NCBI RefSeq assembly: GCF_907165205.1
Contig: NC_058194.1
Location: 5,183,730-5,247,729 of the forward strand
Direction of reading: 5' to 3'
Source of the DNA: Coccinella septempunctata
Lineage: Eukaryota > Arthropoda > Insecta > Coleoptera > Coccinellidae
DNA: 64,000 nucleotides
A model generated the notes under the pieces. It ran no database searches, had not been told where the DNA came from, and saw only the letters and a program-made list of their open reading frames with translations. Shown piece by piece: positions 1 to 12,435 of the stretch (positions are counted from its first letter, which is position 1; every line of letters begins with the position of its first letter). A program made the translations under genes and the position numbers.

Positions 1-1275
1 AGCTTCATTTATATCATCTGAAGACATAGACCTGAGATAAATAGCTGCCGCATAACCAGCCTGCGAGGCGTCACAAAATCCATGAAGCTCGTAGCGATAG
101 GGTTTATCTATCACAACTTTTCTCGGAATCGATAATTGTGATAACAAGGGAAATTCGAAACGAAAATTAAACCATTCCGATTGGATCTGTATTTCAGGTT
201 CCTCATCCCATCCCACTTTACCTAACCATAATTTCTGCATCAATAACTTTGCGAAAAAAGAAGCTGGAGCGCACAATCCTAATGGATGATAAATTTTTGC
301 TATTTGTGATAATATAGCTCTTCTTGTACATTTGGTATCATCATAATGACAGAGAAAGGAAAATGAGTCCAAGTTTGGATTCCCTTGCATACCAAGAATC
401 TTCACGAAATTAGTATCCGTTTTATCAAACACTAAGTTTGGTTGAGTGTTTGGACTGAATGTGGGCTGAATAATGTCTGGAAAGTTGCTCGTCCACTTAC
501 TTAGTTCAAAACCGGCAGATCCGAGTATAACCACTAATTCATTTTTCAATTGTAATGCCGACTCAATCGATGTACAACCAGCAAAAATATCATCGACATA
601 GGTTTGTTTCAAAAGAACTTTGGAAGCATTTGGATATTTTGAAGAATGGGATTGAGCTAAATGTCTAATAGTACGAATTGCCTGGAAAGGGCTTGAACGA
701 AGTCCGTAAGTAACGGTCTGTAAAGAGTACACCTTTAGATCCGAATCATTAGGAAACCTAAAAACAATATTTTCATACCTTGTATCGGAAGGTTGGATAC
801 TATTTGTCTAAACATCTGTTTTATATCGGCACTGAATACTACTGGAAATAATCTGAAAATTAACAGGATTGCGGCAATGTCGCTCTGAAATTTAGGACCG
901 GTTAAGAGGGCATCGTTCAAAGAAAATCCCGAAGTACCTTTTGCCGAAGCATCAAAAACTACACGAAACTTTGACATTGACGGAAACACATAGCTATGAG
1001 GAACAAAGTTATAATTTTCAATCTCCTGCTCGGAAGAGTAGAAGTTTCAGATGCAATTTGCTCTATTTCCCAGAATTTATGTGAAACACAATCAATAGAT
1101 GGAGAAATTTGCGTACATAAACTGAAATTATCAGTACATGAGTCAAACCCGTCTACTTTTCCCATCATTATGTAGCCAAAGAGTGTTTTCATTGCATTAG
1201 CCTGACCCTTTTGGCCAATTACAACACTATCAGATATAATAATATCAGATATAAATATAAGGTCGAACTATCCAC
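1..1275 (-). pseudogene. BEL/Pao LTR retrotransposon pol fragment (protease end, RT, start of RNase H)
   Basis: Reading from 1275 down, the minus strand first gives the end of the aspartic protease linker (GQKGQAN), then a stretch ending in a tract of RT N-terminal type (FWEIEQI), then the BEL/Pao hallmark RVVFDASAK with SLNDALLTGP. The catalytic YVDD box is at 589-600, and the RNase H start (HGFCDASQAGYAA) runs off the window edge. The frame changes near 1000 and again near 780, just before the box that should read through to YVDD, so the gene is dead. The right end abuts a LINE at about 1275, where the BEL reading stops abruptly. Seen: motifs and frameshifts. Known: BEL/Pao pol order. Only part of pol is in the window; its LTRs are not seen. 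Confidence 0.85.
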
Positions 1276-1276
1276 C

Positions 1277-2884
1277 TTTTTCATTGCTATCAAATTTGGC
1301 CAAAATATTAGAAGGACTGATAAAGACTAGAATGGTGAAATTTCTCAAGAAGCATTATCAGAAAACCAATATGGATTTCGGGAGAAAATGAGCAGTAAAG
1401 ATGCTATAAAAGAGCTCACAATTCATATCTATGATAGGATGAATAAAAATATTTCTGTTTTGTGCATATTTATTGATTTGTCAAAAGCATTTGATACTGT
1501 CAGCCACGAAAAGCTACTAAATAAGCTGGAGAAATATGGATTTCGTGGTAAGATGCTTGAATTCCTAAGGAGTTATTTGACAGATCGTAAACAGGCCGTG
1601 GAAATCAATAAAGTGGTTAGTAATATGAAGGAAGTGACATACGGAGTACCCCAAGATACGGTTCTGGGCCCTCTTCTCTTCATATTGTATGTGAATGGTC
1701 TCCTGAAATTGAAGCTGAAGGGCAAAATTCTCATTTCCCGATGATACCGCTATACTGTATGAGGACAGCTCGTGGAGTGACCTAAAAAAAAAAGCTGAAG
1801 ATGATTTTGTTGTTCTGAAAAATTGGATGGCTTCAAATACGTTGACTCCAAATATTAAGAAAACTTCATACTTACTTTTTACTTCGTATCTATCCGGACT
1901 CCCAAATCTTGGAACCCTGAATGTAGACCCTGAAACACAAATAAATGAAGCAGAGAACGGAGTTGTGAATTATCTGGGGATTAAAGTGGACTGGAACCTG
2001 CGAATAGACAACATAGCCAAGAAGATCAGAGGACTAATCTATAAGTTTAAATACTATAGAAACTACGTAGGAAATAGCACTTGAAGATTATCTACTTTGC
2101 ATTGGTACAGTCCATCTTAACAAATGGCATCATAGGATGGGGAGCGGCATGTTCATCCCACTTGAACAAAATCAACATACTACAGAAGCTGGTACTGAAA
2201 ATCATGAATTTAAAAAAAATTACATTCCCCAGCGATCTGCTCTACGAGTCATCCCAAGTCTTGGACGTTAGACAACTGTATCATCTCAGAGTTATATATC
2301 AAGTTTACAATAGGAAAATCAAATTGGAACACCTTGATCATGCATATCCAACCAGAACAAAAAATACCTATTTCAGGACATCTAGAGCTAAAAAGACAAT
2401 TGGGCAAAGATCAAGTTTTTACCTTGCTCCAAGAATATATTCCTGCGTTCCAACAAAATTCCAGGGAACTACTAACCAACAGAAATTCAAGAGGCTTGTT
2501 ACTCAATGGGTTTTCTCAAAAGGAAGGGGTTTTATTGATGAGGCCATAAATATGTGATGAACTTGTTGAACTCCGGTGCAGTCCCAGATTTTATTGTCAT
2601 ATAGTTATAATCTATTTTACTGTAAGTACATGCTTCGGCTCATCACCTGATGTTTATTTTTTTCACTTATTTCAGGGAAAAAGAATTATTGTTTATTTGT
2701 TTGTATGGTAGGGATGCTAGCTGAAGCTCAGGTTAAACTTTCATCTGAAGTAGCGTACAGGCAAGACGAGTCTTTCAAGGAGCGTTCGAGCCTCTGCAAA
2801 TTTATTTGTATGTAAATGATGAAGTGAAATAATGTCAAACAAATTGTATAGTATACAAATAAACTATTATTATTATTATTATTA
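1277..2884 (+). pseudogene. 5'-truncated CR1/Jockey-group LINE, reverse transcriptase domain and 3' tail
   Basis: From 1277 the plus strand reads as RT: an SLLSNLAKI-like block, then ENQYGFRE, FIDLSKAFDTVSHEKLL, GVPQDTVLGPLLF and the catalytic box near 1735. The C-terminal half (2081-2557) carries the usual LINE thumb region, with NGIIGWG and a PTR...AP pattern. Damage is clear: a frame change near 1335, another at about 1733 where the FADD box reads FPDD, and one near 2080. The 3' end is a short TAT/ATT tail at about 2867-2884 after an AATAAA-like stretch. The clade assignment is a judgement from RT motifs. The left junction cuts into the BEL fragment, so this is a 5'-truncated insertion or a later deletion. 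Confidence 0.85.
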
Positions 2885-3037
2885 TATTAACACAACGGAT
2901 ACACAGTGATACAGCAATCAATTGAAAATTGATTGCGAGAGCCTTTTTATTCCATCAGAAAACGCGAAGGTTAGAATACTGAATTTTAAGGAGAAGACGC
3001 GAGAGTACAGTGAAATAGGCCAGAGGTGAAACTGCAA

Positions 3038-3802
3038 TAGGTACCTTTACACTAACGCTCTTTCGTGCGCGATCGAATCGCGAGTGCCAGTCACTCGTGT
3101 TTTCGCGCGGTATGGAGTGGCGCGTGTTAACTATTTTGTGTCGTGAGATTGCAACGGCTTTTCGCGCAGTCTTGCGTATGCTTTGGAGCGTCCAATTCGA
3201 AATCTCTCATTATAAGCGAGAGGTTGGCGTGACTCGTGGCATGTTGAAATTTTCAACGGTTTTAGCGGCACTCCATAGCTTGAAATGGGCAAATTGAATA
3301 AAATACGCTAACTGAAAGTAGCTTTGTGCTCGGCAATGTACTTGAATATTCCAAAGAAGAGAAACAGAAGATGTTGACCGAAAGAATGTATGGAAAATCG
3401 TACATATGGACATATGCCTCTCTTGAATGAGTTGAGTGAAAATTTTCCTATGGACTATGAACTATTTGAGAATGGATGCCGATTCCATAAAGTCCCTGCT
3501 CCAGAAGCTTGAATCTCCCATGTTCCTTATAAATTAAAAACTTGTATGACTAATCATTAATTAATACAAACCTACATGTACTTACGAATTTTGAACGTAT
3601 ATACTTCTTCAATTAGAAACCCGCGCGAATACACAAACGCCCCGAATCCACACAAACTCAGTCACTCGGGCTAGTCGCTCGCGAATTTTTAAACCTCCAA
3701 AAACCGAGTGAATGATTTGCCTTTACACTAGCATTCTTTCGCGAGCGATTGGCACGGGGCGTTCTAGTCGCGCAGGAAAGAGCGTTAGTGTAAAGGTACC
3801 TA
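3038..3802. mobile_element. Foldback-type MITE with TA target duplication
   Basis: The left end reads TAGGTACCTTTACACTAAC and the right end is its reverse complement ending in TA at 3802; about 27 terminal bases match, with weaker matching for another 10. A second inverted copy of the terminal sequence (CCTTTACACTAGC) lies at 3719-3731, so the right end alone can fold on itself. The body is rich in CGCG and CTCG motifs, unlike its AT-rich surroundings. TA on both sides suggests a Tc1/mariner-type or similar target duplication. The 66-67 codon reading frames inside have no recognisable domain. No transposase is present. Confidence 0.8.
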
Positions 3803-5229
3803 ATGTCTAAGTCTGATCATTAACGAGAAATCGATACATTAAATATGAGTTGAGCAATAAGTATAATGTAAGTATGAGCAGAACAAGAGTCGCACAAGTT
3901 AAATGAGAAGCACAAAATTAATGAATTTGAGAAGCACTAGAATATTAAAAATAATATGAAGAGGGCAATAAATTCTAATTGAATGAGAAGCTTAATAATA
4001 ATTAATTAAATGAGAAGGACAATCATAGTTAATCTGAGAAGAACATAGTATAATTCATATACATTGAGTTGGTCTTGAAGAGTGCAAAAATGTATCATTG
4101 AATTCAACATTTACAGAGACGAACTGCTTTCAAGTAAGCACGATTAGAACGTTCATCAAAAAAACAGAAGAGCAAGTGATAAATTGAGAGAAGTCAAGAG
4201 AGTAGGTACTGAGTTAAATCAGTAATCGTTGATTTTTGAGATGTGCTGAAGGCTGAGAAAACTAACATGTATGTTGAGTCCGATGAATGAATATGGAAAA
4301 GAATCAATGAGAATACATATTATAAGGAGTAGATCATACCAAATGAGAGTACACGTGTACTCGAGCAGACTTTTCAGGATGGAGCCTACGTCGACAGTGT
4401 ATCGAGCATTATCAATGATCGTTTAACCAAAGTTGAGGTGTTTACATCCTGTTCTGAGGAAAACTGCTACATCCAGAGTCCACCCTGGAGAATATGAGGA
4501 TTCTTTCATATGTAATTAGTCATATGTACAAAGAGGTGATCATAAGAGTTGTCTTAAAAAATGATTAAACTAGTTCTAATAAAAAGGAATATCATGAGCA
4601 GACGATAAATCAGTAATCATCATTATTGAGAAGGACTTGAGAAGTTTCAATCCTGGTACTACATACCCATTTTCATGGGAGAAGATCTAGAGAAGTCTGA
4701 AAATCTATAATATATAAATTATGAAATATAATAAAATATATATTTCTGAGGAGGCAATTGTTCGATTTGTCTTGAGTGGACATTTCAGTTGAGTGGTGCT
4801 AGCAGGCATTATGAATCTATTTCAAGATTCTGAAATATCTTGCACGTGGACTCATTTCATCAGAATGAAATTATCATGAAAATGGTGGAATTAATAATTT
4901 TGAGTAGTCTGAGTGTACTTTACCTTATGAAAAGAACAATTTAGCACCAGGATTGTGCGAGAAGACTTGAAAAATGAGATTAACTAAAAGAGGTGAACTT
5001 AAACGAGGTGATACAAATCAAAATTATAACACCGAGAAGTGAATTCTGCGGTGCTAACAAAGAGAATCCTCAAAAAAAATGTGTAAATGTGTGGTTTTTC
5101 ACTTCTCAAAAACACTAAAAGTGGGGCCGCTGCGTCGTTCATTCAGCGCACCGCAGAATCGGGGTACCATACGTGGCCACCGGAGCTGAACAGGATCGTA
5201 GACTAGAGAGAGGTCGGAGGAGGGCTTCG
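3803..5229. other. Gene-free stretch with degenerate GAGAAG-rich repetition
   Basis: I see no coding motif here. Between about 3840 and 4060 short words such as GAGAAG recur every 25-40 bases, giving a degenerate simple-repeat look on the plus strand. A GC-richer block at 5110-5230 could be an LTR or leader of an unrecognised element, but no matching second copy was found in the window. Confidence 0.4.
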
Positions 5230-5629
5230 CTCAATTTTGAACAGTATCATTTCAATTTTTTCGATGTTGAATGTGATATTCCTTCTTTGTTACTCATTTT
5301 TTTATATTGAATGCGATAAATTTCTTTTTTTGTTTATTTTCCTATTCTCGTGTGCGCAAAGCACTCTGGAAATGTTTCGTTGTGTCCATGAAGAGGCTAT
5401 CAAAAAAACTTCGGAGAAGTTCTTCTTGTGACATCCCAGGGACATCCTTATAATAGCCGCCTGCGGCGGACATTGGCTGTTCTACAAAAGTTCTATTCAT
5501 GTATGAACAGAACATCGCAGTGGATGTTTAATGTCTCGAAATCTCCTAATTTTAACATCTCTGAGATGTTTTTGTGCTCGCTGGCAGCTTCTGGTCTTCA
5601 CAACGCTTCTTCAACCGACAAAGAATCAC

Positions 5630-8008
5630 CTAAATTCCCCGTACACATATATGTAACATAGTCTTTGAAATTTCTTGGTTTTGGGGTTCTCTCTGACTTC
5701 CTTCTTTGGATACTTTCCACATCAACAGCTTGATGATATTCTTTATCATAGTCGAATTATTCTCTGTCTGGGATTGGCTGTCTCCCACTGTATCTGGTAT
5801 TTCATTATATCCATAAACAATTATTTCAGCTTCATCTGGTCTTTGTTCCATAACTATTACATCTCGTCGTATGACTACATTGCTAATCTCTGGATTATAT
5901 AACCTATATCCCTTGCATGTTTCCCTATACTCCACTAAAATCATCTTTGAGGATTTTTTATCCCATTTTAATCGATGCATCTTTGGTATATGTACCATAA
6001 CCTCGCTTCCAAAAATTCTGAGATGACTAATATTGGGTTTCCTCCCATACCAGAATTCAAGAGGCGTTTGGTCAACCAGTTCAGACATTGTACTTTTATT
6101 TCTCAGATATATTGCAGTATTAACAGCTTCAGCCCAAAATCATTTTTCCAGATTTGCATCATACAATATGCATCCATAAGTGTCCGGTTCAATCTTTCAG
6201 CAGATCCATTCTGTTCTGTTGTGTGATGGACCTCTGATGCAATATACCTGAGCTTTTTTAGTACTTCTGAAACTGGCTCCCACAAAACTCTCCGTTTTTA
6301 TCTGTCCTGAGGTTTTGATTTTCTTCTCAGATTGGTTCTCTACAATAGATTTAAATTTTTTATTATAAAATATTCAAAACATTGGTCTTTACTGGCCAAG
6401 AAATGAACAAATGCCATTTCAGTAAAATCATCCTAGAACAGCAAAAAATATTTAGCACCTCCTATGGATTGTGCTTCCATTGGACCACGAATGTCAGCAT
6501 GTATTATCTCCAATTGTTTTGAAGCACGAGAACCGTTATGAGGAAAGGGTAATCTGCATTGCTTACCTTCATTGCAAGTTACGCAATTGTTTCTGCTAAT
6601 GCTAACTTCTCCTTTGCAAGTCATCCCGTCGAGAGCTCCATTCAGCATTTTCTTTATCTACTTTTCATTTAGATGACCCCGTCTACGATACCAAATCTCA
6701 TCTGACGCTGAATTATTCGCTAGAAAAAACTGTTGCGGGTGTTGCGTCTCTACCTTGTACATATTGTCAATTTGTTTGGCAATACCAATTATTTCTCCCT
6801 TATTGCTTTGGATACGACAACAATTTTCTTCAAATATGACAGAATTTCTGTTTTTTTAGCATTTGGCTTACAGACAGTAGATTGTTGGCAAGTGTAGGAG
6901 CATAAAGAATATCTTTAACTAGCACTTCATGCTTTTTGTTTTGAACTTCTGTGACTAATTTCAAGTTTCCAAATTTTTCAACTTTAATTGTCGATTTATT
7001 AGCTACAGTTATTTCCTTCACACAAGGTTCTTTCAAATCTACTAACCAGTCTTTATTTGTTGTCAAATGAACGCTAGTTCCGGAAACAATAAACCAATCC
7101 GTCTTGTTGAATTCCTTACCAGATAGAAATACAGCACTAAAAGCATTCTCATAGTTCGTGGAACTATTATTTGTTTTCAAACTGGGGCATTTATTCTTGA
7201 AATGGCATAATTGTTTACTAATTGTTTATAGCTACGTATGGTTGCGTTCACAAACTTACTCCGAGAGTAGAGTATGAGTATGGCCATGCTCAGAGAGCAT
7301 ACTCTGAGGAACTAAAAGTACATTTGTGAACGCTTCGAGTAAGTTTGTGAACGCAACCTATGTCACTCTTCTTCGCGTTGACTTTTGACATTTGCTGACT
7401 GACAGAATTTTGACATTTGGTGTTACCAACCTTTTCAAACTTCTTTCCCCTGTGCGATGATGGTTTACCAGTGAAGAACGCATTTCCTGTTCCTTCGCAG
7501 ATCGCGTCATCCGCTATATCCAGGAGCTTCATTTTTATGGAATCACTTGTGATAAGCATACCACTATGTTCGATGGCGAGAATCATAGGAGAAAATCTTT
7601 CCAGCAGTCCCGCCAATAAAAGAGATCCCATCCACTCCTCGTCAATGTTGAAACCAGTACTTCTCAGCGTCTGAGATGTTTCAACCACGTGGTTCACATA
7701 ACACGTCATACTGTCCATATCTTCTAATCTTGCCGATATTAATGACCTCGGGAGACTTATTCTTCTCGAAAAAAAAAAAATGCATCGTCATACATATCTT
7801 TCAAAGAAGTCCAGAGTTCTTTTGCATTTTTTGTATCCTTGATGTGGACGAACAAACTCGGATCAATCGTAAGGATTAACTTTGCCTGGCTTGTGCTACC
7901 TTGGTGGCGTCGGTTTCCGTTACATCGATTGTTCCTTTCATTCCATCCAGCAACAGAAAATTCTCGGCTGCAAACGCTCATTCTGAGTAATTTTCTCTTC
8001 CTTTTAAT
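5630..8008 (-). pseudogene. Copia retrotransposon, family A copy 1: gag, protease and integrase remnants
   Basis: Read from 8008 down: a gag start that matches the gag of the copy at 46.7 kb (both carry AKLILTID and SLFVHIKD); a UBN2-type gag segment at 7718-7290 (GSLLLAGLLERF); protease at 7180-6830, whose DSGAS active site is degraded to VSGTS; GAG-pre-integrase at 6648-6433 with CVTCNEGKQ; the integrase E-box at 6285-6103 (QNGSAERLNRT); and the integrase tail at 6088-5630 (RIFGSEV). Frames change between each block and a run of A/T near 7775 breaks gag. No RT or RNase H follows to the left, so the 3' half is missing. Its leader and LTR lie beyond the LINE at 8010-9258. Confidence 0.85.
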
Positions 8009-8009
8009 T

Positions 8010-9258
8010 TACAAACAGTCCGCAACAGGTGACTTCGTTGAATACGTTTACGGGTGCCTAGATGCTGGAGTTCCGGTCGCTGGGCTATTGTTTGATGAAT
8101 CTCGAGCTTTCGACTGTCTCGACTTCAGTTTCATCCTCAGTAAACTGTATAATATTGGCTTTCGAGATGTTTTCTTAAATTGGGTGTCGGACTATCTGAG
8201 AGATCGATTGCTGTTTGTTCAAGTGGGCCATCATAAATCCAGACGGTATCCAATAGAAATGGGTGTGCCACAGGGATCTGTGCTGGGTCCGCTGCTGTTC
8301 ATCCTGTTCGTTAATGATCTGCCGGAGTACTTAAAAAACTTACTCTAATCTTTTGTTGGCTGTTCGGATCACTTCATTCGCAGACGATACGTCATTTCTT
8401 GTGTCAGCACAAAATATCTCGGAACTTAGGAGAATTTGCGAAATCCTTGTTGGTTCTTTCCTGGAGTGGTGCCACCAAAATTCAATAATATTGAATGTCA
8501 ACAAGACCGATTTGATCTTTTTTCAAAATAGGAGCTCGGTGTGTGAATTTGAACTAACTCTTCCTACTGGTAACATCAAAGCATCAGATCACGTGAGGTT
8601 TTTGGGCATTTTAATCGATAAACAATTGAATTGGCAGAAACAAGCAAATTCTGTCTGTGAGAAACTAAGCAGCGCATAATTTAGTTTTATGGGGAAGTTC
8701 ATCATTAGCGGAAGATGTTTTCATTGCGCAGAATAAACTGATACGCCTTATATTCGATTTGGACCCCCGGGAGTCCTGTAGACCCAAGTTCATACAATAC
8801 AAAATATTGAGTTTTCCCTCTATCTTTATGTTGAATACTCTATTATTTGTTAAGAAGAACTTTGACAATCTGAAAAAATGCTGTGAGTTCCATAAACATG
8901 ACACAAGACACAAGAACACTCTTGAATATCCAATTCACAGGACTTCAAAATTCCAAAAATCACCACTGTATAACGGCATTAAACTTTTTAATCACTTGCC
9001 TGACAGATTCAAGATCTTACCTTATAATGTTTTCAAAAAAGAAGTTAAGAAGTTTCTGTTGATCAACTGCTTTTATAGTCTTAGGGAATTTTTGGATTGT
9101 AAACGTAATCGATTTTCTAATTTCACATAAGTTCAATAGCTGTTCTAATTTTATATAAGTCTATATTGTTATTGTAAAACTGTATGACCTGTCCCATACA
9201 AAGGTTGTTTGTCTTAGGGGATGTAATAAACTTATTCTTATTCTTATTCTTATTCTTA
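8010..9258 (+). pseudogene. 5'-truncated LINE (same family as 42.35 kb) inserted in the Copia leader
   Basis: The plus strand reads RT from ATGDFVEYVYGCLDAG onward, closely parallel to the RT of the large LINE at 45.0 kb (SREFVEYVYECLDSG). Blocks present: FDESRAFDCLDF, GVPQGSVLGPLLFILFVNDL, then after a stop at 8346 the intact FADDTSF box in another frame, and a C-terminal region at 8759-9130 with CRPKF and HDTRHK. This copy keeps a C-terminal stretch of about 30 residues that the 45-kb copy has lost. Frames break at about 8345 and 8680. The 3' end is a TTCTTA microsatellite at about 9230-9258. It lies opposite to the Copia element and splits its gag start from its 5' LTR. Confidence 0.85.
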
Positions 9259-9309
9259 TGTAGTTCTTCATTATGTACTCTAAACTATTTCAATAAATAC
9301 AAAAAAACT

Positions 9310-9327
9310 GGGACCTGGCCCATAACC
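9310..9327 (-). other. Copia primer-binding site, internal tRNA-iMet type
   Basis: On the minus strand, GGTTATGGGCC follows directly after the LTR end ACA. Copia elements are known to prime from an internal piece of initiator tRNA-Met with exactly this core. The same word occurs at 46605 in the second copy. Confidence 0.75.
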
Positions 9328-9491
9328 TGTAGAGAATTGTGCTGGATTTGTGTAACCTGTGAAATAAAACAACAGAGTATACCGCATAAGACCGATTCTT
9401 TTATTCACCTTCATAGAGTATAGAGTACAAGAGTTACTAACAACTAACTATAGATGGCAGCAGCGCCTAATTTTGTCAATATAATTCAACA
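9328..9491 (-). repeat. 5' LTR of Copia family A copy 1 (164 bp)
   Basis: In minus orientation it starts TGTTGAATTAT and ends CTACA, directly followed by the primer site at 9310-9327. The TGTTG...ACA ends and short length suit Copia LTRs. No matching 3' LTR was found to the left, consistent with loss of the element's 3' half. Confidence 0.7.
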
Positions 9492-9609
9492 CTATTGACA
9501 TGTTTGTCCTTACAGGATTCTGTTCCAGAGATGTTACTTCCATCCTGGTGAAACTTCCCATGGAAACGGGCACTAACTGGAACTGGTGATCTGTTCATCC
9601 TATTTCCCT

Positions 9610-10225
9610 GGTGATACCATGTTCCCCCACCAAACGAAGTGCGAAAATTAGTTGCCTACTGCAGGGGGAAAAACCTTCAACTCCTCGTTGCTGAGGTGAG
9701 GTGAGTACCTATTCGACTTCATTTTAGAAGAAGCGCTATTTGTATTGAATCGGGGCTCTGTTCCGACCTTTGTCACGAAAAATCGGCCTGAGGTACTGAA
9801 TATCAAGCTCTGCTCGCAATACCTGAGCACTAAAATCACTGACTGGAGGGTTTCCGACACGCCCTCCGGCTCAGACCACAGAAATATTCAACTCAATATT
9901 GAACTAGGCGGTAAACCCATTCAGGAATATCGCAATCCCAGACTGACCGATTGGGATGGTTATAAACTATCCCTTCAGCGGAATCTGGGATTCATTAACG
10001 TTAACGTTAACAATCATGAAGACCTAGAGAGGCTGGCCAACTCAATTGACCAAGCCATAGTCTCGGCATATCATAAAAACTGTCCACTAAGAAAGAAATC
10101 CGACAATAGGAAAGTATCTCGGTGGAACTCTAAACTAGAGACACTTCGTAAAGAGGTTCGAAAGAAATTTAACCGGGCAAAATCAGCAGGTGAGTGGGAA
10201 GTTGACTTGGTACTGCTTGGGTCCC
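9610..10225 (+). pseudogene. LINE apurinic-type endonuclease fragment
   Basis: The plus strand reads an EN-domain C-terminal half: EVRKLVAYCRGKNLQLL near 9635, a gap where the central EN motif should be, then FDFILEEALFVLNRGSVPTF and the SGSDHRNI box near 9870, followed by the linker towards RT that ends at 10228. The SDH motif is a catalytic and structural signature of APE-like LINE endonucleases (Jockey/R1 group). The central GCDANAHH-type block is deleted. Nothing of the RT follows, so this is an isolated scrap. Confidence 0.75.
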
Positions 10226-10230
10226 ATTAA

Positions 10231-10960
10231 TCTTAAAGTAAAAGGGACATCCCCTAAGATTTCCAGTCAGAAATGTGGGTGGGCCTTGAAAATTTAAAAT
10301 CATTGTTCTTTAAGGAAAACATTGATTTGCATTCAGATTCATCTACATTAAGATATTCGCATAAGTGTCGGCTCAGTCGAATAAAGACGAATAGACGATT
10401 CAGGATTATTATATGTTTAGTCGATTAGATGATAAGAGTTTCGTTTGGAGGTAAAGACGAAAATAGTCAGCAATCGGCCACAATATATTATTATATTGTG
10501 AAGAGTGATTTCAACGTGTATATTTGTGAATAAACTTGTAAATACAGTTCCAGTTTTATTAACAACACCATTAAGAAGAAGGGAAATATAGGTTTACTTT
10601 TGTCTGAAAGAGAATCATACCCTAGACCAGATAAAAAAGCCTACATATATGAGCTTTATTCGAATGGGGTATGAAAGCAAATGTGGGTTCACCATTATGT
10701 CATTCCTCACTACATTATATTCTTTTGATAAGTCATTGTATTCTTCCCATTGCCCATAATTTCTTCTTCAATAGGAATAGTGTCCGATTCCAGTAACTAC
10801 ACAGGGAGCTTCAAAATTAACTAGCCCTCGTAAAGTATAAGTTTTATTTTCAATGTTTGAAATCAATTCGATTACGTTAAGACGAACCGATTTCCCAACA
10901 TCACAATCAATTAATAAAAAATAAGCGTATATTTTTCGAATTTGTAGGTGGCATCAAATT
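10231..10960. other. No gene seen; possible LTR or 3' UTR sequence
   Basis: The stretch is AT-rich with an AATAAACTTG-type polyadenylation-like context near 10530, which would suit an LTR or element tail, but no partner copy is visible. No coding motif was found. Confidence 0.3.
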
Positions 10961-11079
10961 GATTGTTTTTTGGAGCATGCCAAATCCTCTTCTTTCAAGT
11001 TGATCAACAAACACTGTTTTCAAATTGGAACATTTTGTTTTCACGGTAACACTAAAATAACCGAAGAAAAACTGCTTTT

Positions 11080-11850
11080 TTGCAGAAGAACAATTTTTCA
11101 GCATATGAGAGACAACGTAAGTGTTTTCTTCCCAAAATACATAAAGCAAATTTTCCTTTACGTCCCATTGTTAGCTTCATCGGAAGCCCGTTATATAACA
11201 CCACCAAATTTGTCTCCCAGCTTTTGGAAAACGTATTCATAAAAGACGAAAGATATGTCAAAAACTCGTTCGAATTCGTTAAGGCACTAGAAAATGTACA
11301 AGTCCCAGACGACTACCAACTTTGTTTCTTTCATTCCATTGGAATTAGCGATACAACTGATAAACAAGCATTAGGAAAGAATTCAACCACATACAAAAAT
11401 GAAGAAAAAGGACTTCTTAGAGCTTTTAAAATTTTGTGTCGACAACCGCTATTTTGTTTTTAAAAATGAGTATTTTAATCAGATCTTTGGTTTAGGCATG
11501 GGCAACTGCCTGGCATCAATAGTAGCTGAAATCAATTTTACCCCATGACAAAATAAATGATACCGTGGGAGTATTCAATAATTTCCATCCAAGATTGCAA
11601 TTCACCGTGGAAATAGAATCTAATGGGAGCTTGGCTTTCCTGGACGTGGAAGTAATTAGAGACAGGGTCTCTCTTATAACCCGATGGTATAACAAACCAA
11701 CTTTCTTCGGAAGAGTACTTAACTTTTACTCTCACCATCCTTTCTCCCACAAAGTGAACATTATAAACATAATGAAAAGTAGAGCCCTTCAACTCTCTCA
11801 CGAAAGTTTCCACAGCAACGTACTAAAAAAGATCAACAAATAACTGCCCA
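11080..11850 (+). pseudogene. Penelope-like reverse transcriptase fragment
   Basis: LPKIHK followed by LRPIVS (about 11130-11180) is the signature RT block of Penelope-like elements. Next come a stretch with FGLGMGNCLASI (11488-11522) in a second frame and then NGSLAFLDVEV plus WYNKPT (11620-11700) in a third. The segment that should hold the catalytic YADD box is missing between about 11520 and 11560, and another internal piece is lost near 11340. The enzyme is therefore inactive. The final frame leads into the endonuclease domain at 11857. Confidence 0.8.
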
Positions 11851-11856
11851 AAATCG

Positions 11857-12435
11857 ATGATCAAGAGAATTTTCGAAGCAAACGCATCAACGGAAAATAA
11901 ACCTAACACTGAAGAAATAAAACACTTTAAGATTACCTACATCAATGCTTTCTCCGAGAGAGTAAGTCAGGTTCTGAAAAAGAACAAAGATAACATATCC
12001 ATCGCAATGAGACCGGAAAATACAAATAAGGCGTTTTTTTCCAAACTTAAATCGTCCACCTGCAAGGATCAATTGTCTAATATAATTTACAAGATATCTT
12101 GTCTAGAATGTAATGGCATTTACATCGGCCAGACAGGAAGATATCTTAAAACGAGAATCTCCGAACACATGAGAGATGCAAAAAATATTTTGAATTCCCT
12201 AAAACGAAAAGAGAACAACACAGCTCTGGCCGACCACGTACTCGAAAAACTCCACCGCTTTGATTTCGAAAACCCCACGATAACAGGATATCAAAAAATC
12301 CTCAAGAAAAGACTGCTACACGAGATGATATGCATCAAAGGAAACAAAAACTCCATCAACAAAAGGTCCGACATCGACAACCTCAATTCATGTTACTTCG
12401 GCCTGATCGACAAGATGCAAAAGTCGGGACATTGA
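11857..12435 (+). CDS. Penelope-like element GIY-YIG endonuclease domain (open 192 codons)
   Basis: The open frame holds a clear GIY-YIG nuclease module: a CX2C pair (CLEC) directly before NGIYIGQTGR, then RISEHMRD with the conserved Arg and His, then a basic helical stretch and a Glu-containing LLHEM segment. In Penelope-like elements this C-terminal nuclease nicks target DNA for target-primed reverse transcription. Linkage to the RT fragment upstream supports the call. The frame is intact, though the ATG at 11857 is internal and not a true start. Expression is unlikely given the broken RT. Confidence 0.85.
   Translation: MIKRIFEANASTENKPNTEEIKHFKITYINAFSERVSQVLKKNKDNISIAMRPENTNKAFFSKLKSSTCKDQLSNIIYKISCLECNGIYIGQTGRYLKTRISEHMRDAKNILNSLKRKENNTALADHVLEKLHRFDFENPTITGYQKILKKRLLHEMICIKGNKNSINKRSDIDNLNSCYFGLIDKMQKSGH

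Noticed and set aside
3097..3413. Frames inside the foldback MITE
   Set aside because: Short, no motif, opposite-strand overlap; the element is non-coding.
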